Source: Pedobacter chitinilyticus (lineage in GTDB: Bacteria > Bacteroidota > Bacteroidia > Sphingobacteriales > Sphingobacteriaceae). From it: DNA of 64,000 nucleotides. Location: contig NZ_QMHN01000003.1 in NCBI RefSeq assembly GCF_003313385.1, forward strand, positions 411,086 to 475,085, written 5' to 3'. The translations under genes and the position numbers were made by a program. Each line of letters begins with the position of its first letter. The stretch's first letter is position 1. The notes beneath the pieces are model-generated. The model saw only the letters and a program-made list of their open reading frames with translations. It was not told the DNA's origin and did not search any database. Shown here piece after piece: positions 36,001-43,589 of the stretch.

Positions 36001-36681
36001 GTCAATGCGTTTGGCAGTATCTTCGTTAATGTGCTGTAGTTGCTGAAATAAGGATACACGCTCATTAAATTCTGAACTTACTTTCTGGTAAAAGAAAACG
36101 GTACTGAGCACCGATAATATGGCCGCGAAGATAATCAGGTAGGGAGAGAACCCTGCCAAAGCATTCATCTCTTTGGTTTTGATGGCCAGGGAATTTTTTT
36201 CTTCCGCCTTAATCTCTCTAATTACCCTGCGAGCACCATCCATATAGATTTTCCCTTCTAATAGAGCAGCCTCAAGCACGATACCTTTGTTGCGCTTGGT
36301 TTGAATGGTGCTCACTAAAATATCCATTCTTTTTTCGATAATGTTTCGAAGCTCTTTTAATTTCTGCTGTTCGTAGGGATTATCTTTGGTGCTTGCCATT
36401 ACTCTCGAAAAAAGCGAATCTGTTCTTCTTTCACTATTGTTATAGGGCTCTAAAAAAACAGGGTTTCCAGTAAGCAGAAAGCCCCTTTGTCCAGTTTCTG
36501 CATCTTTTAAGGCCGAAACAATATTGTCAACATCGTTGATAATGTTGTTACTTTCAACCACCAAATCAGCACTTTTAATTAAATTCTTGATGCTGATATA
36601 AGAAGCTGTGGAGCTAATGATGAGCAAGATTAGTGATATGCCTAAACCGATACGGAGGTTAGTTTTTAGGGATAGTTTCAT
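33091..36681 (-). CDS. hybrid sensor histidine kinase with three receiver domains
   Basis: The 1196-residue protein contains, in order: a membrane helix (about 10-28), a CHASE3-like periplasmic domain with DAETGQRGFLLTG, a second helix (about 175-195), HAMP, a GAF domain (about 285-440), a long Glu-rich coiled coil, HisKA with phospho-His in NMSHELRTPLN near residue 535, HATPase (DTGIGIP, GTGLGLSIS), then receivers at about 806-920, 925-1040 and 1073-1190 with Asp in LLDIQLP, ILDMGIP and LMDMMMP. It probably integrates envelope and cytoplasmic stress signals; the stimulus is unknown. It lies 16 bases from the upstream kinase and 9 from the downstream receiver. Confidence 0.93.
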   Translation of the reverse strand: MKLSLKTNLRIGLGISLILLIISSTASYISIKNLIKSADLVVESNNIINDVDNIVSALKDAETGQRGFLLTGNPVFLEPYNNSERRTDSLFSRVMASTKDNPYEQQKLKELRNIIEKRMDILVSTIQTKRNKGIVLEAALLEGKIYMDGARRVIREIKAEEKNSLAIKTKEMNALAGFSPYLIIFAAILSVLSTVFFYQKVSSEFNERVSLFQQLQHINEDTAKRIDTIKSIAHQISTGNYKVRLHETSKDGLGSLSGSLNSMAEALQTSFALLEDKDWMQTGVAILNDKMVGDKEVHLLSKDILEALVEHTKSFVGAFYILEEDQELHLVNGFALNTKLQRKKIAIGEGLVGQAFQSEKLILLEKIPDKEATITYATGETKPTTVVAFPIIRNGLAMGVIELATINTYPQRKLDFMQNVSSNIGVAINAAQNRKKLQDFLEETQSQAEELQAQHGELEALNSELEAQTQKIQASEEELRVQQEELLQSNQELEERSSLLEERNQLILERNLEIKQKAEQLEQSTRYKSEFLANMSHELRTPLNSILLLSKLMAESEQLEKEYTEYASVIQSSGHGLLSLIDEILDLSKIEAGKMELEISEVRTDEITTDIRSLFMPIAKDKHLDLVIGVSGDAPNSFTTDRMRLSQILKNLLSNAFKFTSKGKVSLSIGYHAKEQVLTFAVSDTGIGIPQNKQGLVFEAFQQADGSTRRKFGGTGLGLSISKQLAKLLGGTIKLESKENEGSTFTLIIPANFNERTGALFTDLQEEEKAAEEKVEQQREEERFVVSKIPEDVEDDRNSLQPDDKVILIIEDDTYFAKTLLDFTRKRNYKGLVAVRGDVGIEMAQKYKPLAILLDIQLPIKDGWQVMDELKANPTTKPIPVHIMSSLSAKRQSLQKGAVDFINKPFALEHMKQIFEKLEHALSKNPKKVLIVEENQQHAQALSHFLSSASLQTIVASNISDSIEALHQKEVDCVILDMGIPDKNAYETLETIKKSNGLENLPIIIFTGKNLSKGEETRIKQYADSIVVKTAHSYQRILDEAALFLHLVEEKGNKSKEIKGETLQNVTDVLKDKVVLIADDDVRNIFSLTKALEPHKMKVLPAIDGKEALAAIKANPKIDVVLMDMMMPELDGYETTKQIRAMPAYKNLPILAVTAKAMMGDREKCIAAGASDYISKPVDIDQLISLLRVWLYDKSN

Positions 36682-36697
36682 CTACAATAAATTAACG

Positions 36698-37822
36698 TTA
36701 AACGTCGGTCATTAATTGGTCAATAGGAATGGTGAAATAAAATTCAGAGCCTTCGCCATATACAGAGTTTACATTGATATGTCCACCATGGCGGCTGATG
36801 ATCTCGGAAGAAATATACAGGCCAATGCCAAGGCCTTGAAAGCGATGGGAAGTTTCTTCTACACGATAAAACTTTTCGAAAACTCTTTTCACTTGTTCTG
36901 GTTGCATGCCAATGCCAAAATCTTTAACACCAACATACAGCTCATTGTTTTGTAAGCGTATATTTAGGAGTACTTCGTTGGTTCCTGGTGAATATTTAAT
37001 GGCATTAGTCAAAAAATTAACGACGACTTGCTCAATACGCATTTCATCACCAAAAACCTTGACATTTACACTGCCGTTTTTGATGATTTTAAAATCAGGA
37101 TTAGATTGATGCATGACTTCGATAATGTTTTCCAATAAGGTGTCCATATCGAAATATTGCTTGTTGAACTTGAGTTTGCCGCTTTCAATTTTCGAGATAT
37201 CGAGTAAATCGGCAATCAGTCCGTTTAATTTCTCAAGTTGTATTTGTGCCTTGGATAGGTGACTTTTAACCTGTTCGATATCGCCTTTGGCCAAACCTCG
37301 CTCCAGGAGCTGTATATATCCTTTTACACTAGTTAATGGTGTTTTAAGCTCGTGGCTGGCAATGCTAATGAACTCGTCTTTTTTAAGTTCAGCTGCTTTT
37401 CGAAATTCTATCTCTTCCAGTAATGCTTTTTGTACCTCGCCCAGTTTGCGGCTCTGTTCGTAAATGCGATAAAAGGTTTTGATTTTTAGCAACAGAATGT
37501 TGATATCGACAGGTTTGGTGATATAATCTAAACCACCAGAGGAGTAACCTTTTGCGATAAATCGGAATTCGGTATTGGCTGCGGAAAGGAAAATGATAGC
37601 CGTTTCTTTTGCTTTGCTGTAACCAGAAATCACCTCTGCAACTTCAAAGCCATCCATTTCTGGCATTTGTACATCCAAAATGATAAGTACATAGGAGTTT
37701 TTAAGCACTTTTTTAAGTGCTTCTTCACCTGAGTTGGCGGTATCTACTTCAAAACCATGTTTTTCGAGAACGTTTTTCAAAGAGATCAGGTTCTCTGGAG
37801 TATCGTCAACAAGTAAGATCAT
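36698..37822 (-). CDS. response regulator-histidine kinase fusion
   Basis: The 374-residue cytoplasmic protein has an N-terminal receiver (ILLVDDTPENLISL, Asp in ILDVQMPEMDG) followed by a linker, HisKA (SIASHELKTPLTSVKG) and HATPase (FGIGMQP, GLGIGLYISSEI). There are no membrane helices. Because the receiver comes first, it can be controlled by another kinase and then phosphorylate downstream partners. ATG 37822 is preferred over a TTG two codons earlier. It heads the operon that continues with the hybrid kinase, a receiver, cheR, cheB and another receiver. Confidence 0.92.
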   Translation of the reverse strand: MILLVDDTPENLISLKNVLEKHGFEVDTANSGEEALKKVLKNSYVLIILDVQMPEMDGFEVAEVISGYSKAKETAIIFLSAANTEFRFIAKGYSSGGLDYITKPVDINILLLKIKTFYRIYEQSRKLGEVQKALLEEIEFRKAAELKKDEFISIASHELKTPLTSVKGYIQLLERGLAKGDIEQVKSHLSKAQIQLEKLNGLIADLLDISKIESGKLKFNKQYFDMDTLLENIIEVMHQSNPDFKIIKNGSVNVKVFGDEMRIEQVVVNFLTNAIKYSPGTNEVLLNIRLQNNELYVGVKDFGIGMQPEQVKRVFEKFYRVEETSHRFQGLGIGLYISSEIISRHGGHINVNSVYGEGSEFYFTIPIDQLMTDV

Positions 37823-37893
37823 TCCCAAATGTAATAAAAAAGGACGGATATGACTTTGTACTATAGCTAACTGTTGTAAAAGTCTTGTTCAGA

Positions 37894-38739
37894 TTAAAGA
37901 TCATTTGCTTTGAAAGTATCCCCTTGTCGGATATCCCCCGTTTCAAAACCTTTTTTGAACCAATACATTCGTTGTGCGGAAGTGCCGTGGGTAAAGGAAT
38001 CGGGAACTACTTCGCCTGTGGCCTGTTTTTGTAGCTTGTCATCACCAATTGCGTTTGCCGCAGTTAGGGCTTCTTCAATATCTCCAGCTTCAAGCCTGAA
38101 ATCTTTGAGGTTTTGAGCATGGTGCGCCCATAAACCCGCGTAAAAATCAGCTTGTAGTTCCAACATTACCGATAGTTTGTTGTACTCGGTTTCACTCAAT
38201 CTGTTTCGCATGCGCTGTACTTTTTCTGAAGTACCCAACAAGTTTTGTACGTGATGGCCAACTTCGTGCGCAATGACATAAGCTTGGGCAAAATCGCCTG
38301 CAGCACCAAAACGGTTTTTAAGATCATCGTAAAACGAAAGATCAATATATACCTTTTGATCTGCTGGGCAATAGAAGGGGCCTACGGCTGAACTCGCACC
38401 TCCGCAAGCAGTTTGTACACCATTCTCGAATAATCTTAAGGTTGTATATTGATACTGCTGGCCCATGGCATTGAACTGTTCAGTCCAAACCTGCTCGGTT
38501 GATTCAAGTACGCCAGCTACAAATTTCTTTTGTGGGTCGTCATTTGCAGAACTGCCTCTTTTTACTTCGGTTTGTTCGGTAGTTATGGGCAGTTGATTAA
38601 CCAAGCCCGTAAGGTCTTTCCCGAATAGTAAGCCTAAAATTACGACGATGATTCCAACACCGCCGCCTAGGGCAAATTTACCGCCGCCGCTACCTCGGCT
38701 GTCTTCTACATTGTCGCTACCTTTACCAAACCATTGCAT
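37894..38739 (-). CDS. ypfJ: neutral zinc metallopeptidase, YpfJ-like
   Basis: The 281-residue protein has a Gly-rich N-terminus, one membrane helix (GVGIIVVILGLLFG near residue 35) and a zinc-peptidase domain with AHEVGHHVQNLLG near residue 160. The late YWFKKGFETGD segment is diagnostic of the YpfJ/zinc_peptidase family. It is a membrane-anchored protein of unknown physiological substrate. The start is ATG 38739; a TTG two codons upstream is less likely. It sits between the kinase operon and the two-component system, all on the minus strand. Confidence 0.92.
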   Translation of the reverse strand: MQWFGKGSDNVEDSRGSGGGKFALGGGVGIIVVILGLLFGKDLTGLVNQLPITTEQTEVKRGSSANDDPQKKFVAGVLESTEQVWTEQFNAMGQQYQYTTLRLFENGVQTACGGASSAVGPFYCPADQKVYIDLSFYDDLKNRFGAAGDFAQAYVIAHEVGHHVQNLLGTSEKVQRMRNRLSETEYNKLSVMLELQADFYAGLWAHHAQNLKDFRLEAGDIEEALTAANAIGDDKLQKQATGEVVPDSFTHGTSAQRMYWFKKGFETGDIRQGDTFKANDL

Positions 38740-38794
38740 AACCAAAATATTTTAAACAAGATAAACAGTTCGATTGATAAAGCCAAGAAAATGT

Positions 38795-39493
38795 TTAGCA
38801 CATCAGTTTATAGCCTTGTCCTCGCACATTTACAATGCATACGCAGGGATCACCCTTTAGGTATTTCCTTAATTTAGTAATGAAAACATCCAGACTTCTG
38901 CCAGAGAAATAATCATTGTTTTGCCAAAGCTGATTTAGGATAATATCTCTGGTTAAAATATGCTCCTTGTTGAGGATTAACAACTGCAATATTTCTGCTT
39001 CTCTACTGGTTAATTTTCGAACTTGTCCATTTAAACTTAGGATTGCCTTAGGGTAAATGAATTCATATTTTCCAATAGCAATTGTTTTGGTAGCGGATGA
39101 TAGCGAATTCACCTCTAGTTGCCTGCCAGTGGAAAGGAGGACCTTGATTCTAATGGCAAGTTCTTCCAAGCTAAAGGGTTTTTTAATATAATCATTTGCG
39201 CCGCTTTCAAATCCATTGATCACATCGCTCGGCTGATTTTTTGCAGTCAAAAAAATGATAGGGACTTGTAAATTGGCTTGTCTTAATTGTTTGGCTAGTT
39301 CAAAACCTGTGGCATCAGGTAACATCACATCCAGTAGCACAAGGTCAAAATCCTGATTGGCGTGAAGACTTATTGTTTCTCGACCTGTTTTGCAATGAGA
39401 AACCTTATAACCTTTCATTATTAAACTTTCCTTAACAATTTCAGCTAACGCAGGTTCGTCTTCAACAAATAAGATATGTTTTATTGTGGCCAT
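38795..39493 (-). CDS. OmpR-family response regulator
   Basis: The 232-residue protein has a receiver domain (HILFVEDEPALAEIV, Asp in LLDVMLPDATG, Lys in YIKKPFSLEEL) and a C-terminal winged helix (LTSREAEILQLLILNKE, then RSLDVFITKLRKYL). It binds DNA, probably as a dimer on direct repeats. Its start overlaps the end of the upstream sensor kinase by 13 bases, so the pair is cotranslated. Candidate target sites are the ATAAC repeats at 41023-41049. Confidence 0.94.
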   Translation of the reverse strand: MATIKHILFVEDEPALAEIVKESLIMKGYKVSHCKTGRETISLHANQDFDLVLLDVMLPDATGFELAKQLRQANLQVPIIFLTAKNQPSDVINGFESGANDYIKKPFSLEELAIRIKVLLSTGRQLEVNSLSSATKTIAIGKYEFIYPKAILSLNGQVRKLTSREAEILQLLILNKEHILTRDIILNQLWQNNDYFSGRSLDVFITKLRKYLKGDPCVCIVNVRGQGYKLMC

Positions 39494-40974
39494 GCAAGCG
39501 TTACTTTTGTCCCATTATTTATTTCGCTATCTATTTTATACCAACCTTGGTGTTGTTCCATAATTTGTTTCACGAAAGTTAGCCCTAAACCGTGTCCTTT
39601 TATGGAATGGTATTGGTTTTTGATGCGGTAAAACTTATCAAAAATCAGCTTTAGTTCCGACTTTTCCATACCAATTCCCTTGTCTATGATTTCAATGATC
39701 ATGAATCCGTTTTTGTCATAGGAGTTTATTTCTAAGTTCACCTGGTCATCTGAATACTTTATCGCGTTGTCCATGATGTTGTTCAAAGCGTGATAAAATT
39801 GACTTTTATCAGCTTCAACAGTTATTTGTTCTGGTATGTTGGTGTTCACTAAAAGTGATTTGTCTGCTTTTATTTGATGTAGCTTGATCAACTGGTTAAT
39901 CACTTCCGAAACCACAATCGTTTCTTTATAAAGTGCATAAGCTGTTTGATTCTGTAAAGATAAACTCATCACTTGGTCTACCAAAAGATTGAGGCGTTGC
40001 GCTTCATTTTTGATGTGGCTTAAATACCTGTTTCTTTTTTCCGAATTTTGTATCGTATCGGCATCTTCTAGGGCTTCTGCAGCTACCGCTACGGTGGCTA
40101 TTGGAGTTTTAAACTCATGCGTAATGTTGCTGATGAAATCTTCTTTAATAAGGGCTACTTTTTGAGCCGAGAGTAGTGTTTTTGTTAAAAACCAAACGAG
40201 GTAGCAAACAATGACCATTAATGCAATGGAAGAAGCAATTAGGAGCCAAGTTTTTGAAATTACGTAGCTAAAAGGGGCAATAAAGCTTGCCCTAACGTAA
40301 CTATTTTTTTCAAGAAGGTAGGTGGGAAATGATTTTGTGACAATGGGTTGTTTAAATCTACTAAAAAGCTTTGGGCGATTGTTTAAGGTACTGTCTTTGT
40401 TCTTTAGGATAAAAGTATAATCGCTCTTTATTCCTCTTAAATTTAAATAGTAGTTAAACGTTTTCCGCAAGCTGGCGGTATCAAATTGATACTGATTGGC
40501 TTTTTCTTCAATGTACCTACCCAAATCTTGAGTCCTGTAGTAAATGAAGTGATTTTCTAAATCTTCTTGTCTGATATTTTGGGCAAAAGCTGCTGCAATT
40601 TTTCTTTTAAGTGATACATCTCCTTTAGTTAAGGGCTGGTTGAGCTGTTGCTTCGAAAAAGAGGTACCGAAGTTATCGTTAAGGTCTTTGGTGGATCTAA
40701 TGGTGTATACCTGCACTTTTTCTGTGGGATGAAATTTTGAACTGATGATGAACTTGCTTGAATCCATTAAATTGTTTTCAATAGCTTGCTGAATGGTATC
40801 ACATCGCAACATAAACTCCTTTTTTACCCCGTCTTCAAAAGCGAGGTTGACATCTCTTTCAAAATTAATTAGGGTGCTAGTGTAATAGGTTTTGATCCAA
40901 TAGAACTGAATAAAAAGAAAGGCTACGACGGCAAATAGACATGCGGATAATAAATAGCGGGTGTTTTGGGACAT
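39481..40974 (-). CDS. membrane sensor histidine kinase
   Basis: The roughly 497-residue kinase has two membrane helices (LLSACLFAVVAFLFIQFYWI near residue 7 and TWLLIASSIALMVIVCYLVW near residue 240) flanking a periplasmic sensor of about 210 residues with no recognised fold. HisKA follows with DFISNITHEFKTPIATV and HATPase with IIDKGIGM and GHGLGLTFV. It lacks a HAMP domain. ATG 40974 was chosen over a TTG at 40980. It partners the overlapping response regulator and is divergent from a small secreted protein gene. Confidence 0.93.
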   Translation of the reverse strand: MSQNTRYLLSACLFAVVAFLFIQFYWIKTYYTSTLINFERDVNLAFEDGVKKEFMLRCDTIQQAIENNLMDSSKFIISSKFHPTEKVQVYTIRSTKDLNDNFGTSFSKQQLNQPLTKGDVSLKRKIAAAFAQNIRQEDLENHFIYYRTQDLGRYIEEKANQYQFDTASLRKTFNYYLNLRGIKSDYTFILKNKDSTLNNRPKLFSRFKQPIVTKSFPTYLLEKNSYVRASFIAPFSYVISKTWLLIASSIALMVIVCYLVWFLTKTLLSAQKVALIKEDFISNITHEFKTPIATVAVAAEALEDADTIQNSEKRNRYLSHIKNEAQRLNLLVDQVMSLSLQNQTAYALYKETIVVSEVINQLIKLHQIKADKSLLVNTNIPEQITVEADKSQFYHALNNIMDNAIKYSDDQVNLEINSYDKNGFMIIEIIDKGIGMEKSELKLIFDKFYRIKNQYHSIKGHGLGLTFVKQIMEQHQGWYKIDSEINNGTKVTLAWPQ

Positions 40975-41022
40975 TCTCAAAGTTACCTAAAAGTCTCTCT
41001 CAAAAGGAGCCGTTAACGTTCT

Positions 41023-41049
41023 ATAACATTTTATAACAGGTACGATAAC
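41023..41049. promoter_or_regulatory. three ATAAC direct repeats, candidate regulator site
   Basis: ATAAC occurs at 41023, 41033 and 41045, in the same orientation, with 10- and 12-base steps (close to one helical turn). It lies between the divergent kinase gene and the secreted-protein gene, a natural place for binding by the OmpR-type regulator. Inferred, not demonstrated. Confidence 0.4.
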
Positions 41050-41093
41050 ACAGTTTGAGGATGGAATTATGGATTTTTGGTAAAAATAAAACG

Positions 41094-41708
41094 ATGAAAA
41101 AAACACTATTATGCCTAGCTACCACACTTGCTTTGTTGAATATGGCAAAGGCACAAAAGCCAACTGGAGATGCTGTGAAAATGACCGCAGATTATGGGCC
41201 TTCTAACGAAGAAACAAGAGTAATTGTAGATTTTCAAGGTGTGGAATACTACAAGGTGAAATTGACGGGAACGCAATTGAAGGATAAGAAAATTGTATTG
41301 TATTGCAAGGAAATGTGGAATGGTAAGGTTAAAAAGGTTGATACTTTAATCAAAAAACAAGACTTAAAGAATTTAACCAATGCAAGTGAGGATACTTTAT
41401 CTTTTTCCGTTTTGGGAAGGAGGGTAGACGAGAAGTTGCAGGTACTTTTTAGGTTTCCTAGAATTGGGGTGCATAAAAAATATCAATCGCTCAAAACCGA
41501 TAATTACAGTTTACGGGTTTTGGGCAACCATTATAAAATTGAATTAAATAAGCCTTTTCCTGTTTTTGCTTATATACTGCCGTATGAAAAAGATGGTTGG
41601 CTAATGTACTGTGCTGTTGATCAAAGTGGAGAGAAGGTGGAAGATTGGGGTAAAAAGTTTGGCATCAAGCATTATCTTATTTACGAAATGGCTTTTCTGG
41701 AAGAGTAA
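41094..41708 (+). CDS. secreted protein of unknown function beside a two-component system
   Basis: The roughly 204-residue protein has a signal peptide (MKKTLLCLATTLALLNMAKAQ), which is why ATG 41094 is chosen over an upstream TTG. The mature part is mostly beta, with repeated Lys/Val segments (YYKVKLTGTQLKDKKIVLY), and a C-terminal region rich in aromatics (HYLIYEMAFLEE). I recognise no family. It is divergent from the sensor kinase gene with 119 bases between, so it could be the regulated target of that system, but this is inference. Confidence 0.72.
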   Translation: MKKTLLCLATTLALLNMAKAQKPTGDAVKMTADYGPSNEETRVIVDFQGVEYYKVKLTGTQLKDKKIVLYCKEMWNGKVKKVDTLIKKQDLKNLTNASEDTLSFSVLGRRVDEKLQVLFRFPRIGVHKKYQSLKTDNYSLRVLGNHYKIELNKPFPVFAYILPYEKDGWLMYCAVDQSGEKVEDWGKKFGIKHYLIYEMAFLEE

Positions 41709-41723
41709 TCCATCTTAAGCAAA

Positions 41724-41759
41724 AACACCCATATGATTAAGGAGTCATATGGGTGTTTC
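41724..41759. terminator. bidirectional terminator between convergent genes
   Basis: AAACACCCATATGA and TCATATGGGTGTTT form a perfect 14-bp stem with an 8-base loop, placed between the plus-strand secreted protein and the minus-strand gltX; A-rich and T-rich flanks suit both directions. Confidence 0.92.
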
Positions 41760-41770
41760 TTATTGTTTAC

Positions 41771-43282
41771 TTATGTAAAGGCAGCAATGCCCTTTGCGAT
41801 CCTAGCAGAGGTTTCTTCCTTGCCTAATAATTTAACGATGTCAAACACGCCTGGACCAAATTTGCCGCCAACTAGTATAATGCGTAACGGCAGCATCACT
41901 TCTCCTGGTTTCAGTCCTTTTGCTTCAGCCAAAGCTTTAAAACTGGCTTCTAAATCCAAAGGGCTCAACTCAATATTTAATGTATTGGCAAATTCTTCAA
42001 AAAATACAGCTTTGTCGGCATTCCATTTAGGTTTTACTGCCGCGGCATCGTATTCGCGTGGCGCCGCAAAGAAATAAGCGCTTTGCGCTACAAAATCAGG
42101 CAACAATGTACATCTGTCTTTTACCAGTTCAATGACTTTGGCAAGCGTTTCTTCGCTTTTTACCTCAATGCCTTTTTCGGCAAGTATACTGTTAACTGTT
42201 AGCTGTAAACTGTTCACTGGCGACTGCTTGATCCATTCGTGGTTAAACCATTTCGCTTTTTCAAAATCGAATTTCGCTCCAGCTTTGCTAATTCTTTCTA
42301 CAGAAAAGGCAGCTTTCAATTCTTCTAGCGTAAATATTTCTTTGTCGGTGCCATCATTCCAGCCCAATAAAGCCAAAAGATTTACAAAAGCCTCTGGCAT
42401 AAAGCCAAGCTCTTTAAAGCCTTTGGTTAAATCGCCAGTTTTTGGGTCTGTCCAATTCATGGCGTAAACAGGGAAGCCCAGTCTGTCACCATCTCTTTTG
42501 CTCAATTTTCCGTTGCCATCAGGCTTAAGGATGAGTGGTAAATGTGCCCAAACAGGCATTTCGTTTTCCCACCCCAAATATCTCCAAAGCAACAAATGGA
42601 TTGGTGCAGATGGCAACCATTCTTCGCCCCTAAACACGTGTGAAATTTCCATCGCTTTATCATCAGCAACTACTGCTAAGTGATAAGTAGGCATTCCATC
42701 GGCTTTTAAAAGTACTTTATCGTCTACCAAATTGGTGTCGAAACTCACTACACCTCTAATCATATCCGTAAAAGTAACCTGCTCATCGGTAGGCATTTTA
42801 ATGCGGATTACATGTGGTGTGTTTTGCGACAACAGATCGCTTACTTCATTTTGGGTAAGGGTTAGCGAGTTGCGCATTTGCATGCGGGTTTTTTGTCCGT
42901 AAAGGAAATTAGGCTCTTCCGCTCTTTTTGCGGTAAGTTCTTCAGCAGTGTCAAAAGCGTAGTAAGCATAACCACTGGCAACCAATTGCTCTGCGTATTG
43001 ACGGTAAGTGGGCTTGCGTTCACTTTGGCGATAAGGCCCAAAAGCCCCTGGTTTTTGTGGGCTTTCATCCGCAGCAATGCCACACCACTCCAAACAATCT
43101 ACAATATATTGTTCCGCACCTTCCACAAATCGGGTTTGGTCGGTATCTTCTATCCTTAAAATAAAGGTTCCATTGTTTTTCTTCGCGAATAGGTAATTGA
43201 AAAGGGCGGTTCTTACGCCTCCTAAGTGTAAGCCTCCCGTTGGGCTTGGTGCAAATCTTACTCTAACTGCTTTGTTCATCAT
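41771..43282 (-). CDS. gltX: glutamate--tRNA ligase
   Basis: This 503-residue class I aminoacyl-tRNA synthetase charges tRNA-Glu. The HIGH-type motif is in FAPSPTGGLHLGG near residue 10, the KMSKS-type motif is KLSKRDGDRLGF near residue 258, and IEDTDQTR and HVFRGEEWL are conserved. The length is normal for Bacteroidetes forms. Two consecutive methionines leave the start at 43282 or 43279. The gene is single and ends against a bidirectional terminator. Confidence 0.97.
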   Translation of the reverse strand: MMNKAVRVRFAPSPTGGLHLGGVRTALFNYLFAKKNNGTFILRIEDTDQTRFVEGAEQYIVDCLEWCGIAADESPQKPGAFGPYRQSERKPTYRQYAEQLVASGYAYYAFDTAEELTAKRAEEPNFLYGQKTRMQMRNSLTLTQNEVSDLLSQNTPHVIRIKMPTDEQVTFTDMIRGVVSFDTNLVDDKVLLKADGMPTYHLAVVADDKAMEISHVFRGEEWLPSAPIHLLLWRYLGWENEMPVWAHLPLILKPDGNGKLSKRDGDRLGFPVYAMNWTDPKTGDLTKGFKELGFMPEAFVNLLALLGWNDGTDKEIFTLEELKAAFSVERISKAGAKFDFEKAKWFNHEWIKQSPVNSLQLTVNSILAEKGIEVKSEETLAKVIELVKDRCTLLPDFVAQSAYFFAAPREYDAAAVKPKWNADKAVFFEEFANTLNIELSPLDLEASFKALAEAKGLKPGEVMLPLRIILVGGKFGPGVFDIVKLLGKEETSARIAKGIAAFT

Positions 43283-43589
43283 TGTATTTTGTTGGCTTTA
43301 CCATTAGGGAATTAAGAATAGTTAAGGAAATCCAATCTTAATTCTCTTAATTTCTTAATGTTTCCTATAAAAAAGCCATGTGTTACTTTCGTTTTTAAGT
43401 TCTAATCAGAATGTGTATCCATCTGGGCAAAACTCAAGACGCCACAAAGATATGTTTTTCATCTGTTTTTGTGCTGTTTTCAGCAGTGATGAAGCGCTTA
43501 TGCTTTTAAAATGATGGATGGTTAGCTTTTTGAAAAAGCATAATGGTTTTGAGGTTTTTCCGTTCTGATATTGTATTTTGGCTCAAGAA
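43283..43589. other. 307-base gap between gltX and a kinase gene
   Basis: This divergent intergenic region contains an imperfect inverted stretch (GGGAATTAAGAATAGTTAAG near 43308 against CTTAATTTCTTAATG near 43348), which looks like a small dispersed AATTAAG repeat. The remainder is AT-rich. I see no gene, RNA or convincing promoter match in it. Confidence 0.5.

Noticed and set aside
37826..37833. TAnnTTTG promoter for the kinase operon
   Set aside because: The match (TACATTTG on the minus strand) lies only 3 bases before the chosen ATG, too close for a normal leader.
41055..41093. TTG start extending the secreted protein
   Set aside because: It would place 13 residues before a clean signal peptide and read into the ATAAC control region.
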